Part shown: piece by piece, positions 34,671 to 49,059 of the stretch
How the letters are laid out: each line of letters begins with the position of its first letter
How positions within the stretch are numbered: position 1 is the first letter of the stretch
DNA from: Grammothele lineata
Taxonomy: Eukaryota > Basidiomycota > Agaricomycetes > Polyporales > Polyporaceae
DNA length: 64,000 nt
Reading direction: 5' to 3'
Assembly: GCA_002150815.3 (NCBI GenBank)
Contig: NDFF03000035.1
Location: 248,001-312,000, forward strand
Made by a program: the position numbers and the translations under genes
Notes under the pieces: generated by a model
What the model saw: the letters and a program-made list of their open reading frames with translations, nothing else
The model's database searches: none
What the model was told of the DNA's origin: nothing

Positions 34671-35621
34671 TAATTCCGACTAAGTATTGTCTCCTGCTCG
34701 AACTCGAGAGGAACCTGCTATGATGTCGTTCTGAATGAGCATGATTGTTACGAACGAAACGGAATTACGTGCTCACCAAAGAACCAAGAAGAGCCGGAAC
34801 GTAGCCGCTAGAGCTGCGCCGGGACGCGGGGAAGAATTTTCGTATTCTATAAACCCTCCACGGGAGACAAAACTTATATGATGCGTCGACTGCGTTCAGG
34901 CCCCAAATCGGGCCGGTATATCGTACGATGGCGACCACATTGATGGCACAGGAAACGTTCATGAACGTCGATCAATATTTGGGTGGCGGATATATTCGTG
35001 CGTACTCCTACGAGCTCGAAAGCTGTGCTTTGGCAAGTCAGAGGACAAGTACGTATGATGGACATATAAGGAGGATTGCAGCGCACCTGGATGATGACGC
35101 TGACGTATGCAAGTGGTCCGCGGAATGTTGAACAATCTCAGCCAGGCACTACCCCGCCGCCCGACGGATGTTATTCGCCGCGACAATCACGGTAGCGCAT
35201 GACAAAGCAAGCCCGATTGCTGCCGCGAGCAATCCGAGGTGATGAGTACGGCCTACTCATCATGTTCAAGGCTGCTACCTTCGGGATACGGCGACATCAG
35301 CCCGATGACCGCCCCAACATGAACCGGGGACAAGAAAGTGGCGACTTATATCGAGCTGATATACGGCATGGCGGTTGTATGGATATCATTTGCTAGTGTT
35401 CCGATATTGCCTCTCAGCCTCCGACATGCCGTACTAGATGAGAAGGTTTCGGCGAGACTGTGGTCGCGCGCAGAGAAGTGACGTCCTAGATCAGGCGCCC
35501 ATAGAGGACATTTACGTCTCTAGCTCGCTGCAGCCTCTCTTCCGTCCCGCAGCCGTGTTCGCCTTCTTCCTCATCGATAACGACCCTCGCGCTCACGACA
35601 GCTCCTTTAACGACCTCTGCA
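34671..35621. other. intergenic, possible membrane-protein relic
   Basis: Upstream of both the acyltransferase and GDP-fucose synthase. A minus-strand stretch at 34765-34962 reads FCLPWRVYRIRKFF then YVPALLGSL and faintly resembles the end of a fungal DUF6534-type membrane protein. No intact gene could be built around it. Confidence 0.3.
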
Positions 35622-39114
<3,493 letters not shown>

Positions 39115-40802
39115 CGTTGCTGTCGTGTCGTGCGTGCGCGAGGTGAGTTATGCGGGGGTCGTGGGGGCAGAAGGAGAGGGAGGCGGAGGGAGGGCTGCCG
39201 ATCTCGAGGCGCGTTGTGCATTTATTGCCCTTCACTTATCCGCAGGCGCTTGGGTAAGGGCGCCCGGGCTACGCGTGCGGCGTGCCACCTCGCGCACGCG
39301 AGGGTCGCGCGCTGAGATCGAGACTCGAGGCGGGGCGCGCCCCTCTCCGCACACCACCATTCGGGCTCTCCCGCCGGGCCTGACTGCCCTTGTAAATTCG
39401 CTGCGCCACAGATTGCAGGCACAAGGTTGCACAAGACCCATCGCGGCCTCGGAAAAAATATGCAAACCAAAAGCCAGAGCACGGAGAACATGCATGAAAT
39501 TCATGAGCCCAGCCAGTTCAATGCGCGCAGCCGCGTCGCGTGCATAACGCGTGCTCTTACTATGTAAACGACTTCCATAGGACAGGTGACTAGCCCCCAG
39601 AGTCTGAAAAGAGCCTGAATCAAGCACGAAGTCGACGCTGGACGTCTCAGCGGTTGCCACGGCATATCACCGCCGTCCTGGGCCAATAGGTATTCGCAGA
39701 GATGGAGAAATCGTCTCCTGGAATGAGTTTCCGCCACGGCGAGCGGTGCTAGGGCGAACTTCTTGTGCCTCTCAACCAACCGCGTCGGAGCGCGAGCGTT
39801 CCTCTGGGTTCCTTTGCCCACCCTCGTTGCCTTCCTCGAGGTGCGTGTGTGCCTTCGATGTCTTGGATGACGTAGGAAAACGCGCCGGGCCCACCACTGT
39901 GTCGCCGCCGTTTTGACGAGCGCGTGATAAGCGCAGCCCATCAGCGGCCTCCCTGCACCGTGATCGCAGCGGGGACGTCGATGAGGGCGGTGCGCAAAGC
40001 TTCTGGATCCAAGCTGTGTTGCAATGGAACGGTAGAGTGAACCTGGTCTGCAGGTACTGCGGGAAGATGTATACCACGGTAAGTGTTGATATGGTAGGCG
40101 ATCAGATGAGAAGGAGCATAGCATCCGGCACCCGCGACCGCTAGACCAAGGCTCGGGAGGAATCGTAGCAGAAGTATGCCATATGCTGGTGTGTAGTCGA
40201 AAGGTACAGGCGAGATGATCTTGGTGAACATTGAACAAGAGGAGTGGCTGGCGTCTAAATTACTCGATGTGGCGGGCTTCAGCCGATCTTCCCACGAATA
40301 CAAACCGTCTTGTATGTATCGAAGGCTTCGAGCCCCTCTCTTCTACACCGCCATCATCTCAGCGTCGTGAGACCCGCAAATCCCGAGGTAGAGTTTAGAG
40401 CCTCGTATTTAAAGGAAGATAGCACGCCTCTCGTACGGCGTGCGTATCCTAAACAGATCCGAAGTTGGTCACGAGCCCACACTTCGGAGCGGGTCCGCAC
40501 CATGTCAACTCTCGACCACTCGCCTCGGAAGAATTCTCCAGTAATATCCCGGGACGTTACGCCCAGCGAACTCCGGATGACCGCCTCCAACACGCACTCC
40601 TCTAGGCCGACAATGTTCCGCTACGCAGGTGCTGCTATGGCCGACGGGCTTTGTGTCCACCGTGATACATGCCCCTGGCCGAGGTAGAGGCATATGCTCG
40701 GGACGACTTCAAGCAGCGATGGGGGCATCTTATATACGGCAGTTACTGCAGTATCTTGCTCCACCCGCCGCCTTTCGACGACCCATCCCACTAAAATCCA
40801 GT
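39115..40802. other. intergenic, unrecognised frames
   Basis: Upstream of GMD and of the CBM1 gene. A minus frame at 39941-40303 contains one hydrophobic stretch (GILLLRFLPSLGLAVAGAG) but no family match and no supported gene structure; a 245-aa minus frame at 39501-40238 overlaps it in another phase and looks like chance. Confidence 0.35.
40731..40736 (+). promoter_or_regulatory. TATA box of the CBM1 gene
   Basis: TATATA 72 bp upstream of the ATG at 40803, the usual spacing for an inducible secreted-protein gene in these fungi. Confidence 0.5.
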
Positions 40803-41747
40803 ATGCTGCCCTCAGCAGTCTCCATCCTTGGGGCGCTCTGCTTCATCGCCGGTGTTACCGCTCAAGCAACCGAGTACGGCCAGGTACGCCTTGAGCATTC
40901 TACTGGGTCAGCAAACACGCGCTGATTGCCATGGACTCTTCGCGAACGCAGTGCGGCGGAATCGGTTGGTCCGGGGCGACAACGTGCCCTTCAGGCTGGA
41001 CATGCACTGCGCAGAACCAGTACTACTCCCAGTGTCTTCCGGGCGCAGCGTCCAGTGCGCCCACTAGCGCTCCCGGAAGCACTGGCGGTGTCACCCCCAC
41101 CTCCACGAGCAGCGCTGCGAGCGGCACTTCTACCCTCCAGGCCGGAAACTCCTTCATCCGCGCAGTAGTACGTCGCCGAGTTCCGTTCCGCTGCCTATGA
41201 ACCTGTACTCACGACCTGCGATCCATCACAGGAGGACCCCAACTTCCACAAATACCTCCGCTCCGAGGTCGCAGGAACCGCGTCCGACGCGGTGCTCGGC
41301 GACCCCGACACAGCTGCACAGTTTCAGATCGTGAACGGGCAGCTCATCCAGGAGGTGCCCGACGGCTCGCAGCTGTACGCGGTCGTCGAGGCGCGCGCGA
41401 ACTCGACGGTCATGAAGCTCAAGATGTCGTGGTCGGACGAGCCCGCGAGCGGCGACGCCGCGGGCACGTTCATGTGGTCCGGGGACACCGTCGAGTGGTC
41501 GATCCCGTCGATCGCCAGGCCGCAGCTGAATGTGAGTGTCTTTGACTGGAAGTTCGGGCCCGGGGTCGGAAGCGGGACTTGAATGAGAGACTGACTGATG
41601 GCGCGACGTTAGGCGTGGCTTATTTGCCCTGACGCGGATGGGAACAAGGACGTGTACATCAACCTTGGCAACTACGACTACATGACCCCTGCGGGATGCG
41701 CGGACGAGACGATCCACGCGTACACTGGTGCAACGGCGACAGCCTAA
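40803..41747 (+). CDS. secreted protein with N-terminal CBM1 and uncharacterised domain
   Basis: Extracellular protein expected to bind cellulose. Exon 1 encodes a signal peptide ([20 protein letters not shown]) ending near Ala-Gln. It is joined to a fungal cellulose-binding domain, [20 protein letters not shown] then [14 protein letters not shown], with the four cysteines and the aromatic residues of CBM family 1. A Ser/Thr/Pro/Gly linker follows, then a domain of about 130 residues starting [20 protein letters not shown], with [20 protein letters not shown] and [20 protein letters not shown], ending [12 protein letters not shown] recognise no glycoside hydrolase, esterase or oxidase signature in that part. 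Introns fall inside YGQ|CGG, after the linker and near IARPQLN|AWL. Confidence 0.85.
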
Positions 41748-42063
41748 AGGGAGCGATTAGGACCTTTCATGTAGTCGTATGTTGTAAAATGCACTGGCGC
41801 GACATCGGTATATCAGAGGAGGTATTGTGCGAATATGTCCTGTAAGGATTTGAGTCGACCGCTGGCTGCCACTCGACGAGTCGTGAGCTTGATCGGAGCT
41901 TGGAAGCGCCCGCCTATTCACGTGATGCGAGGCCGGGTGCTATGTATGGTGACAAGTTTTCGCGGCACTTCCAAGTTCGAACTCGGACGTCGAGGTAGGC
42001 TCAACTACTCCTGGTCTATTCCCCTCGTATACATTCTGATTGTTAGCGACCCCGACATCAACC
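41748..42063. other. intergenic, F-box copy 1 promoter
   Basis: 316 bp between the CBM1 gene stop and the first F-box-like gene. Nothing recognised. Confidence 0.5.
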
Positions 42064-43871
42064 ATGCACACCTGCCTCTTCGTTGCTGAGATACTAGGGG
42101 AAGTTTTCCGCTTCCTAGACGAGTACGTTTACGACGAGGCCGTTCCGACGCTAGTGCGTCACCGCGAAGAGGCATCTCTTCGCACTTTCGCAGCACTCGC
42201 CCGGACGTGCCGAGCACTCCAAGAGCCTGCCTTGGCCATGCTCTGGAGGGATATACCTGATCTCTTCGTATTACTCCGCAGCCTCCTTCCTCCAGAGGCG
42301 CTACGATATGACCAGGATTCTTATACGCTGGTAGGTGTATCGTCGGTTTCCTCATTAGTTTGACTAATTCGTTGTGAGTATAGTACTTGAATACTCCTCT
42401 GGATGACATTGTCTGGCGGAATCTCGACCCTTACGTCAAGAGAATCCGCGCGATCGGCTTACCCTTACCTTACACTGGCACTATTCACAGGCAGCTGGAT
42501 CCAGATAGTGCACTACATCCTCTGGAGAACTATCTCATGCACGAGAAGGATGTGTTATCTAGAGAGCGGCCTTTTCCTAACTTAAACCACGTCATTTACC
42601 ACCACACTTGGGAAAACGAAGCATACTGCCGGCTTCTACTAACGCCGCATCTACAAGTGCTCCATCTTCCGCTAGTTTTACTCGCAGTACGTGATCCATT
42701 CCTTTGAGCCAATGCCGTCATCGGAAGCTGATATATCTAGCCAGGCTTGAGGACAGACACCTTCGTACAGACCTTTATCGACAAGTGCGATGCATGGAAC
42801 TGTGAGGTGGGACCGTGCCAGACCGCTGTTCTGAACGCGCTGCGCAACATGGATCGTCTCGAACGTGTCGCAATTAACGGGGCCCTCGCAAACGAATCAA
42901 TCATGTCACGTCTTTTAACTCTGCAGTCCCTCACGTCAATGATTCTGGAGACGAGCGAGTCTGGCACACCCGACCCGGCGCCGCCGATCCCAGTCGATCA
43001 GATCTTTCCTCGTCTCCGTCATATTGTGGTGTCCAACGGTGATCACGCGCCGCGAAACTTTCTGAGCAGTCTCAAAAGTCCTCAAACTCTCCGGTCTGTC
43101 ACTGTCCTCTGGACTTATCAATACTCTGCGACAAACACGGCCAGCGATGTTCGGGCTGTCCTCGGAAGTTTGCTGGGCATGCGTCTCCGTCATATCGCTA
43201 TTGTCCTCACATCGCGCATGGCATCCGTCCTTGTGGACGGAAATCGGTACTTTGCCCTCCGACTCTTCCCGCGAGGACAGGACTACCTCCGCCCCCTACT
43301 CCAGATGTCTCAGCTCCGTGTCGTCAAGATCGAGTTGGACGTCGCCTTATTTGTCACCAACGGATTCCTACGCGAACTCGCGACAAGCCTCCCGCACATG
43401 GAGTTCCTCAGTCTGTTACCACCGTGCTTCGGCGGGCGGCTCGTGCTGCTTCAAGACTGGGAGGACGGAGAACTACCCACGCTTGACGGGCTGCTGCCGT
43501 TAGTCGAGCGTTGCCCAGGCCTCGAGGAAATTCGGCTGGCAGTCCGCCCCGCCTTCTCGGAGAGCTTCGACGAGTCGGCTACTTTGCCGAAGGAGTCGCG
43601 CTCAGATGCGTTGGAGAAACTGCGTTTGTGGACGACCCCGGTCGAGAACCACTCCATCGCGGATGCGGTCTCCTCCTTCCTCCTGGAGGTGTTTCCGCGT
43701 CTCCACACCATCAGCGTGGGCATCTTCCCGCTGAATATCGACGACCGATATCGACTCTTCACCACGAAGGGGATGGATTCTCAATTCTCACGGTGGAGAT
43801 CGCTGCTGCAGTGTCGACATGGGAACGTTACCAACTCGATCAACTTTGTGGATGAGGACATAGGGTGGTAA
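42064..43871 (+). CDS. F-box-like protein (copy 1)
   Basis: Member of the large basidiomycete family of F-box-like proteins, presumed substrate adaptors for SCF ubiquitin ligases. The N terminus MHTCLFVAEILGEVFRFLDE is the F-box-like helix pair, followed by LRTFAALARTCRALQEPALA and MLWRDIPDLFVLL. The rest is leucine-rich and repetitive in style (LLTPHLQVLHLPLVLLA, LRNMDRLERVAINGALANE, LTLQSLTSMILE, SQLRVVKIELDVALFV, LVERCPGLEEIRLAV), suggesting a leucine-rich-repeat fold. Two introns, after DSYTL and after LPLVLLA. It ends NSINFVDEDIGW. About 540 residues. The downstream gene at 44410 is a tandem paralog sharing domain order and intron positions. Confidence 0.8.
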
Positions 43872-44409
43872 TGTGTGTCGTTGTAGCAGCCTTCTAGGCA
43901 GGCGGTCGATATTATAGCGAGTGCGATGATCCCCCTTTAGAACTTGGACACGTACGGGTGCAGCTATGAGTGCAGCCGTCGAGGACCGGAATGGACCGAT
44001 GCGCTTGACTCGGAGTTGTGAGCTTGTGTACAAATCTGCATCGTATACTGAGTACTACTTACTTACTTTGACCCGTTTGGAGAATATCATTTGACTCTGG
44101 AAACATACCCTCTCCTTAGTAATGGTAAGTGTTGTAGCTTGAGCCTGTGCAAATGGTGTCAGTGAGGTCGACGCTCACCTGTCCTGGATGTGCCAGACAG
44201 CCTTTCATTGTGACTATTTCAACTCCGAAAATGTCGGCTCCGATAGTTAGACGCCCACCGGTGCCACCTGTCGCGCGCGAGGCCGACGATCGTTACGACG
44301 TTTAACCTTCGCCGACTGACAGTCCTACCAAGCCGGGGCCACTATAACCCGTGCTCCTGGTGTTTTCGTTGGCCTCATCCAAACTCACCGAATTACCTTC
44401 GATATCGCT
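43872..44409. other. intergenic between the F-box paralogs
   Basis: 3' flank of copy 1 and promoter of copy 2. The stretch GTCGCGCGCGAG...CGCCGACT at about 44268-44323 recurs in diverged form near 48695-48738 downstream of copy 2, as expected for tandem duplication. Confidence 0.5.
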
Positions 44410-44474
44410 ATGCACGCTTGCCTCTACATCACCGAAGTTATCGGAGAAATCTTCCGCTCTTTGGACGAATACGC

Positions 44475-44476
44475 TT
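44475..44476. repeat. left copy of putative 2-bp target duplication (TT)
   Basis: TT immediately before the left inverted repeat, matched by TT at 46489-46490. Removing the element with one TT restores the F-box frame. Confidence 0.55.
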
Positions 44477-44492
44477 CATCACAGAAACGGCG
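44477..44492 (+). repeat. left terminal inverted repeat
   Basis: CATCACAGAAACGGCG, identical to the reverse complement of 46473-46488. Similarity ends after base 16. Confidence 0.85.
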
Positions 44493-45372
44493 GGGATCTT
44501 GCCATCCATTAAACTACAATCACAATGGATGATAATGAGACTGCTATCAAGACAATGATTGCAAACTCGTAATCAGTAATAATCTCATTTTCACGGCAAT
44601 GCGGTCATTGGGAGACCATTGCAAGGCCATTGCAACAATGTTGCTAGGCGCACAATGATGACACCGGTTACGAAGAGGCCGATGATACCACCCGTTATAA
44701 GGGCTGTAATCCTCTGCGCGACACTAAGGTATTTAGAAGATCATTAGGATGTATGCAATAGTTGAGCTAGTAAGGAGGACGACGAAATCTCATCCTTCTT
44801 GTGAACCTATGGAGATGACTTACAATGATCTAGGGCACTCATAGTATGCGGATGCTACGCGCTATAAACACTCGAGATTGGGGTTGAATTAATACACATT
44901 CTGGCGACTAATACAGGGGCGACGAGACTGCTACAGAAAAGGAACTACATATATATACGTCGAGAACTCACCAGATAGACCGAGCGACAGAAGAACGAAA
45001 AGGCTCACTCGTGATATTCATACCCAACCAGGCTCTACCCTACCTCAGGGCCGATAGTCATTCACAGCGGGTTGATGGCAGGCCTGTCAGAGTGCCGACG
45101 CGGCTTTGAGCAACCCCCCGGTAGCACCTGTGCACGGAGTGTACTCACTGTCTCGTTGCGCCGGTCGTGCGCGACACTGTTCTACACATAACGCACAAGG
45201 GTTCTCGGTTTGGGTTTGCAGTGTTGCCGCGCTCATGCTCGACATACTCCTCAGTCGTTGTCCTGGCGGCTGGATCGGAGTAGCGGGAGATAACTTCAAA
45301 TTAGACTACTAAATGCGCTGAGAATATGGGCAGACTTACGAGCCATATCATTGGCGCATGCCCGCGTGTCCA

Positions 45373-45720
45373 TCACGCCAGCCCTGGTTGTGGATTGGAA
45401 TCCACATCTAACACTCCTCCCGAACCACATTGCCAAGGCGTCGAAATATATCGACGCTCCGACTCCCAGCCTACGGCATGAAGTGAATGTGTGTATAAAA
45501 GACCTATAGCGAACGCAATGGTACATACCTTCATCGTAGCCAGGAAGTCCCAGGGCCAGGCTAGAGGTAAGGTCGATTGCAGAGACGCGTAGACGGCGCC
45601 TTGAGGGATGGATCTGAAAACGAATACCTCGGCCGAAGGGCCTAGGAGGTAAGAGAACGAAGTCGAGTGGAGAGGAGTGAGGAGAGCTTTGGCAACGGCC
45701 ACGGCGTCGCGCGTCGTCAA
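45373..45720 (-). CDS. unrecognised open frame inside the TIR element
   Basis: A 115-residue frame starting MTTRDAVAVAKALLTPLHST, with open sequence upstream (EKDKSVPTCPKQASSL) that could be an earlier part of the same exon, and a plausible donor after WPWDFLATMK. It reads like real coding sequence rather than noise, and not like a transposase I know. It may be a captured host fragment. No start or full exon structure can be fixed. Confidence 0.25.
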   Translation of the reverse strand: MTTRDAVAVAKALLTPLHSTSFSYLLGPSAEVFVFRSIPQGAVYASLQSTLPLAWPWDFLATMKVCTIAFAIGLLYTHSLHAVGWESERRYISTPWQCGSGGVLDVDSNPQPGLA

Positions 45721-46472
45721 GCTGGATGCCTGTTTAGGGCAGGTCGGGACGGACTTGTCCTTCTCGATGGCGGGACGGGCGCTACTCCCTTTGCCTCACC
45801 GTCCAGAGGCAGCGTACACCCGCACCGGTGCGATCGAGTCACGCCCATCTACTGTACTATGTTACTTGGAGACTAGCAAGCCAAAGAGAGCTGAGAAGGC
45901 TCTTTCACCCATAAAAACGAATCAATAATTCACGGCACCTACAAGAGAGACTCTCGCAGGCGACTCGGAAACGACTAATGCCTGAAGCTTGAAGGTCCAT
46001 GTTACCTACACGTAAAGTCGACCCAGCAGTGCCCGCTATTACGATACATAGGCAAGATGCGCTCGACGCGACCGCCGAGTATGTAGTCACTTATCTCCAA
46101 GGCATCTCTTTATTACACTGTGACTAGAGCATCCCTAGACCGCTGCTAGAACCTTAAGATGTCCTTTCCAGCGCAATAATTATTACTTCTTTTGAGACAT
46201 GATTGTATCGAATACAATATGAAGGTTCACTTAGACATACGTGACTAGCTCCTTGCCACGTCCGCCTAAGCCACTGCTCAAGAGGCAAATTATCACAATC
46301 AAACATGACCTACTCGGAATGTACCTGGAAGGAATTGCAAAGTGGGATGAGCATGCTAACAGGGCCAAATCTGGGGGATCATTGCAAGACCATTGCGGCC
46401 ACATTCCAACCGCCTAGCGCTCTTTGCCATCAATTGCCATGTATGGAATTCTCCGGCGCCTTGCATCTTCGT

Positions 46473-46488
46473 CGCCGTTTCTGTGATG
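46473..46488 (-). repeat. right terminal inverted repeat
   Basis: CGCCGTTTCTGTGATG on the plus strand, complement of the left repeat, followed by TT at 46489-46490 and then the resumed F-box coding frame. Confidence 0.85.
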
Positions 46489-48242
46489 TTACGACGAAGC
46501 AATTCCGACTGTGGTGATCCATCGCAACGAGGCATGTCTTCGCGCCCTCGCAGCCCTTGCTCGAACCTGTAAAACCTTTCAAGAACCGGCCCTGAATGTT
46601 CTCTGGAGGGACATCCCAGATTTCTTTGTGTTGCTGCGTAGCTTCCTTCCAGGAGATCTATTGCGATACGATGAAGCGTCGTACACTTTAGTGAGCATAC
46701 GTTTTCTCGTGACTGTAGATATTATTGAAGTATCGTGCCAACAGCATTTGACTGCTCGCCCCGACGAGCACGCTTGGCGGAGGCTAGACCCTTACGTGAA
46801 GAAGGTCCGAGCGGTCGGACTAGCGTTGCCGTACAGCGGTACTCTCTATCGACAGATCGACGCCGAAAGTGCGCTTTATCCTTTGGAGGAATACCTGCTG
46901 CATGAGAAATCCGCGCTATCTCGGGGCCAACCTTTTCCTAATCTGACGCGCGTCGTCTTCCGCCACACTTGGGAAGACGAAGCATACTGTCGGCTTTTGC
47001 TGACCCCATGTTTACAAGTGCTCCATCTTCCGTTAGTTCTGTTTTCTGTATGTGATTGCGCTCCCGGCTTTGCTGTTGTTCTCTTTCGCTCACAATTAAG
47101 TTATCTAGCCGGGCTCAAGGACAGATGCCCCCAGGCAAACATTGGTCAACAATCGGAATGCATGGAACAGGCAGATGGGAGAGCCCAGAGGTCAGGTTGC
47201 TGTGAAAAAGGCATTATACAAGATGGAAAACCTACGGCAGGTCGCATTAAATGGCGCTTTCGCGGATGAATCCATCATGCAGCACTTGCTGACCCTTCGA
47301 TCGCTCGTGTCGATGTTCCTAGAGACAGACGAGGGCGAAACTAGAGCACCAGATCCTCCTGTGCCAGACACACAGATCCTTCCTCACATCCGAGAGCTCA
47401 CTTTATCCAACGGTGATCATGCCCCTGACTCTTTCCTGGAAGCCATAAGAAATCGACAGACGCTCCGGAATCTCACGATCCCTTGGATATACCAGTACAC
47501 CACATCGGGCACGGGCGGCGATGTCTACCGCATTCTCTGCAGTATTAGTGACACACCCCTTCACTGCCTCACCATACGTCTCACGTCCCTCATGGAATCC
47601 CTAATAGTGGACAGACACGAGCATTACAGACTCGCCCTCCTTCCAATCGCACAGGACTACCTCCGTCCACTTTTTCGACTGTCTCAGCTTCGCGTCGTCA
47701 AGTTTGAGCTGAACGTCGCATTTTTAGTCGACAATAGGTTTCTCTACGAACTCGCCACTAGTGCCCCGTTCATTGAACTTCTCAGCTTACTGCCACCATG
47801 TTCCTCCGGGAGGCTAGTCTTGCCCAACGATGGAGTGCATGCTGACATGCCCACGCTCGACGGGCTGTTACCATTGGTTAATGGATGCCCGCGTCTGGCT
47901 GAGCTGAGACTCGCCGTCCTTCCTAAATTTTCGTCAGATGTCGATAACTCTGTATGGCAAGTGGGCGGGATACCCTCAAACGCGCTGAGGAAACTCCACT
48001 TGTGGACTATTCCCGTTACCAACGACGACTCCGTTGCCGACACGATCTCCTTGTTTCTACTCCAGGCCTTTCCACGCCTCCGTGCCATTGTTGTGAGCAT
48101 CTTCGCTCTGGACCTGAGGCAGGGTCGACTCTTCAACAACGCCTGGGGATCTACCTACCTCTCCCGATGGTCATCGCTTTTGAACACCCGACATTCCGAC
48201 GTGGAAAGAGTTATTGCTTTTGTCGATAGGGATGGTGAGTAA

Positions 48243-49059
48243 CAATATATGCTCACGGCGGTGCCATTGGCAGCAGCGCTAACTGGAAGTTCAGACGAAC
48301 CTCCTCATCTTTTCAACCCATCGTAATGATGCTGGAATTCTCCCTAGCCAGGAGAGTAATTTTGGTGATACTGGATGGTCAAAACTCCTACAGTCGCCTC
48401 CCTCTCATTCTCCTGACCTCCGAAGACATTGCGCACAGCATCATCGACCACCGACCGCCGGCCCCTCAGTCTCATCATGATGTAGTAGCGCTTTGACTAT
48501 ATGTGGGGACGTTATCTGGTTCTGAGATTGTACAAATTTTCTCAGCTTGATAAAAGTTGGATTTGAACCCGGTTTTGGTGCAACAGAAGGGATGATCGAC
48601 GCTTTGGTAGCCGGCGGGCGCTGGTCTCCCAGGCGGTCCGAGATTATCGGCCCTAACGAATAGACGCCCTTTGGGCTGGCACCTTCAACGCGGTGTCGCG
48701 CGCGAGTTCGACTCTCACCACGACCGTCGCCGACTAACAGCCTCCCTTTCAGCAGATAACAGGACTGTCATCAAGTACAACGGGTGTTGACCATTCAAAC
48801 CCACTGTCAGACGATATTGCTACGTGTCAGGTTGCCGGACTCGGAGTTCGTTGTCACATTATCCTTGTCATTTCACGAATTCCATTTCCGACTCATACTA
48901 CGTGTATGCCCACAGTTAGAGCTGACGCATATTAAACGGAGAACACACATACTCGGTATATTCTGCCAATAGACGATCTCATAGTCATCCTACGCAATTG
49001 TGAGTGATCTCCCTCACGGCCAATATCCGAATTATAGACCTCGCTGACACACGTCAGCA
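48243..49059. other. intergenic, possible F-box duplication flank
   Basis: Contains a diverged repeat (GCGCGCGAG.. to CGCCGACT) of the region preceding copy 2, perhaps the scar of a further duplicate. A TTCGACTC motif near 48708 was tested as a tRNA and failed. Confidence 0.35.

Larger units (their letters stand above)
44477..46488. mobile_element. 2,012-bp TIR element inserted in F-box gene copy 2
   Basis: Bounded by perfect 16-bp terminal inverted repeats CATCACAGAAACGGCG (44477-44492) and its complement (46473-46488), flanked by TT on each side. Similar blocks near each end, TCATTG..AGACCATTGC..GGCCA at 44605-44629 and 46379-46401, are in the same orientation; CATTG/CAATG motifs are frequent in the left 200 bp and the right end, like subterminal transposase sites. 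No long transposase frame is present, so it is probably non-autonomous. A minus-strand frame at 45373-45720 may be captured sequence. Superfamily not assigned: a 2-bp duplication would fit CACTA/Plavaka-like or Tc1-like elements, but the termini match neither CACT nor TA targeting. Confidence 0.8.
44410..48242 (+). pseudogene. F-box-like gene (copy 2), split by a TIR element
   Basis: Tandem paralog of the gene at 42064. Its first 67 coding bases, 44410-44476, encode MHACLYITEVIGEIFRSLDE plus YA; the frame then enters foreign DNA and soon stops. Coding resumes at 46491. Reading from T44476 straight into 46491 gives YDEAIPTVVIHRNEACLRAL, the exact counterpart of copy 1. The rest is intact: ARTCKTFQEPALNVLWRDI, intron after ASYTL, RRLDPYVKKVRAVGLALPYS, intron after LPLVLFS, then the leucine-rich part to RVIAFVDRDGE. 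The last GGTGAGTAA could instead be a splice donor, leading to a short exon ending LFNPS at 48327. Otherwise undamaged, so the insertion looks young. Whether the element is spliced or excised is unknown. Confidence 0.8.

Noticed and set aside
34765..35240. Possible DUF6534 membrane-protein relic on the minus strand
   Set aside because: Similarity limited to WRVYRI and YVPALL; no reading frame or exon chain could be built.
39501..40238. 245-aa minus-strand frame near the GMD promoter
   Set aside because: Arg/His/Pro-rich with no family features, and overlapped by other open phases; composition artefact.
48541..48730. tRNA-like T-arm motifs (TTTGAACCC near 48560, GAGTTCGACTCTC near 48705)
   Set aside because: Neither has a pairing T-stem plus a matching acceptor stem at tRNA distance on either strand.
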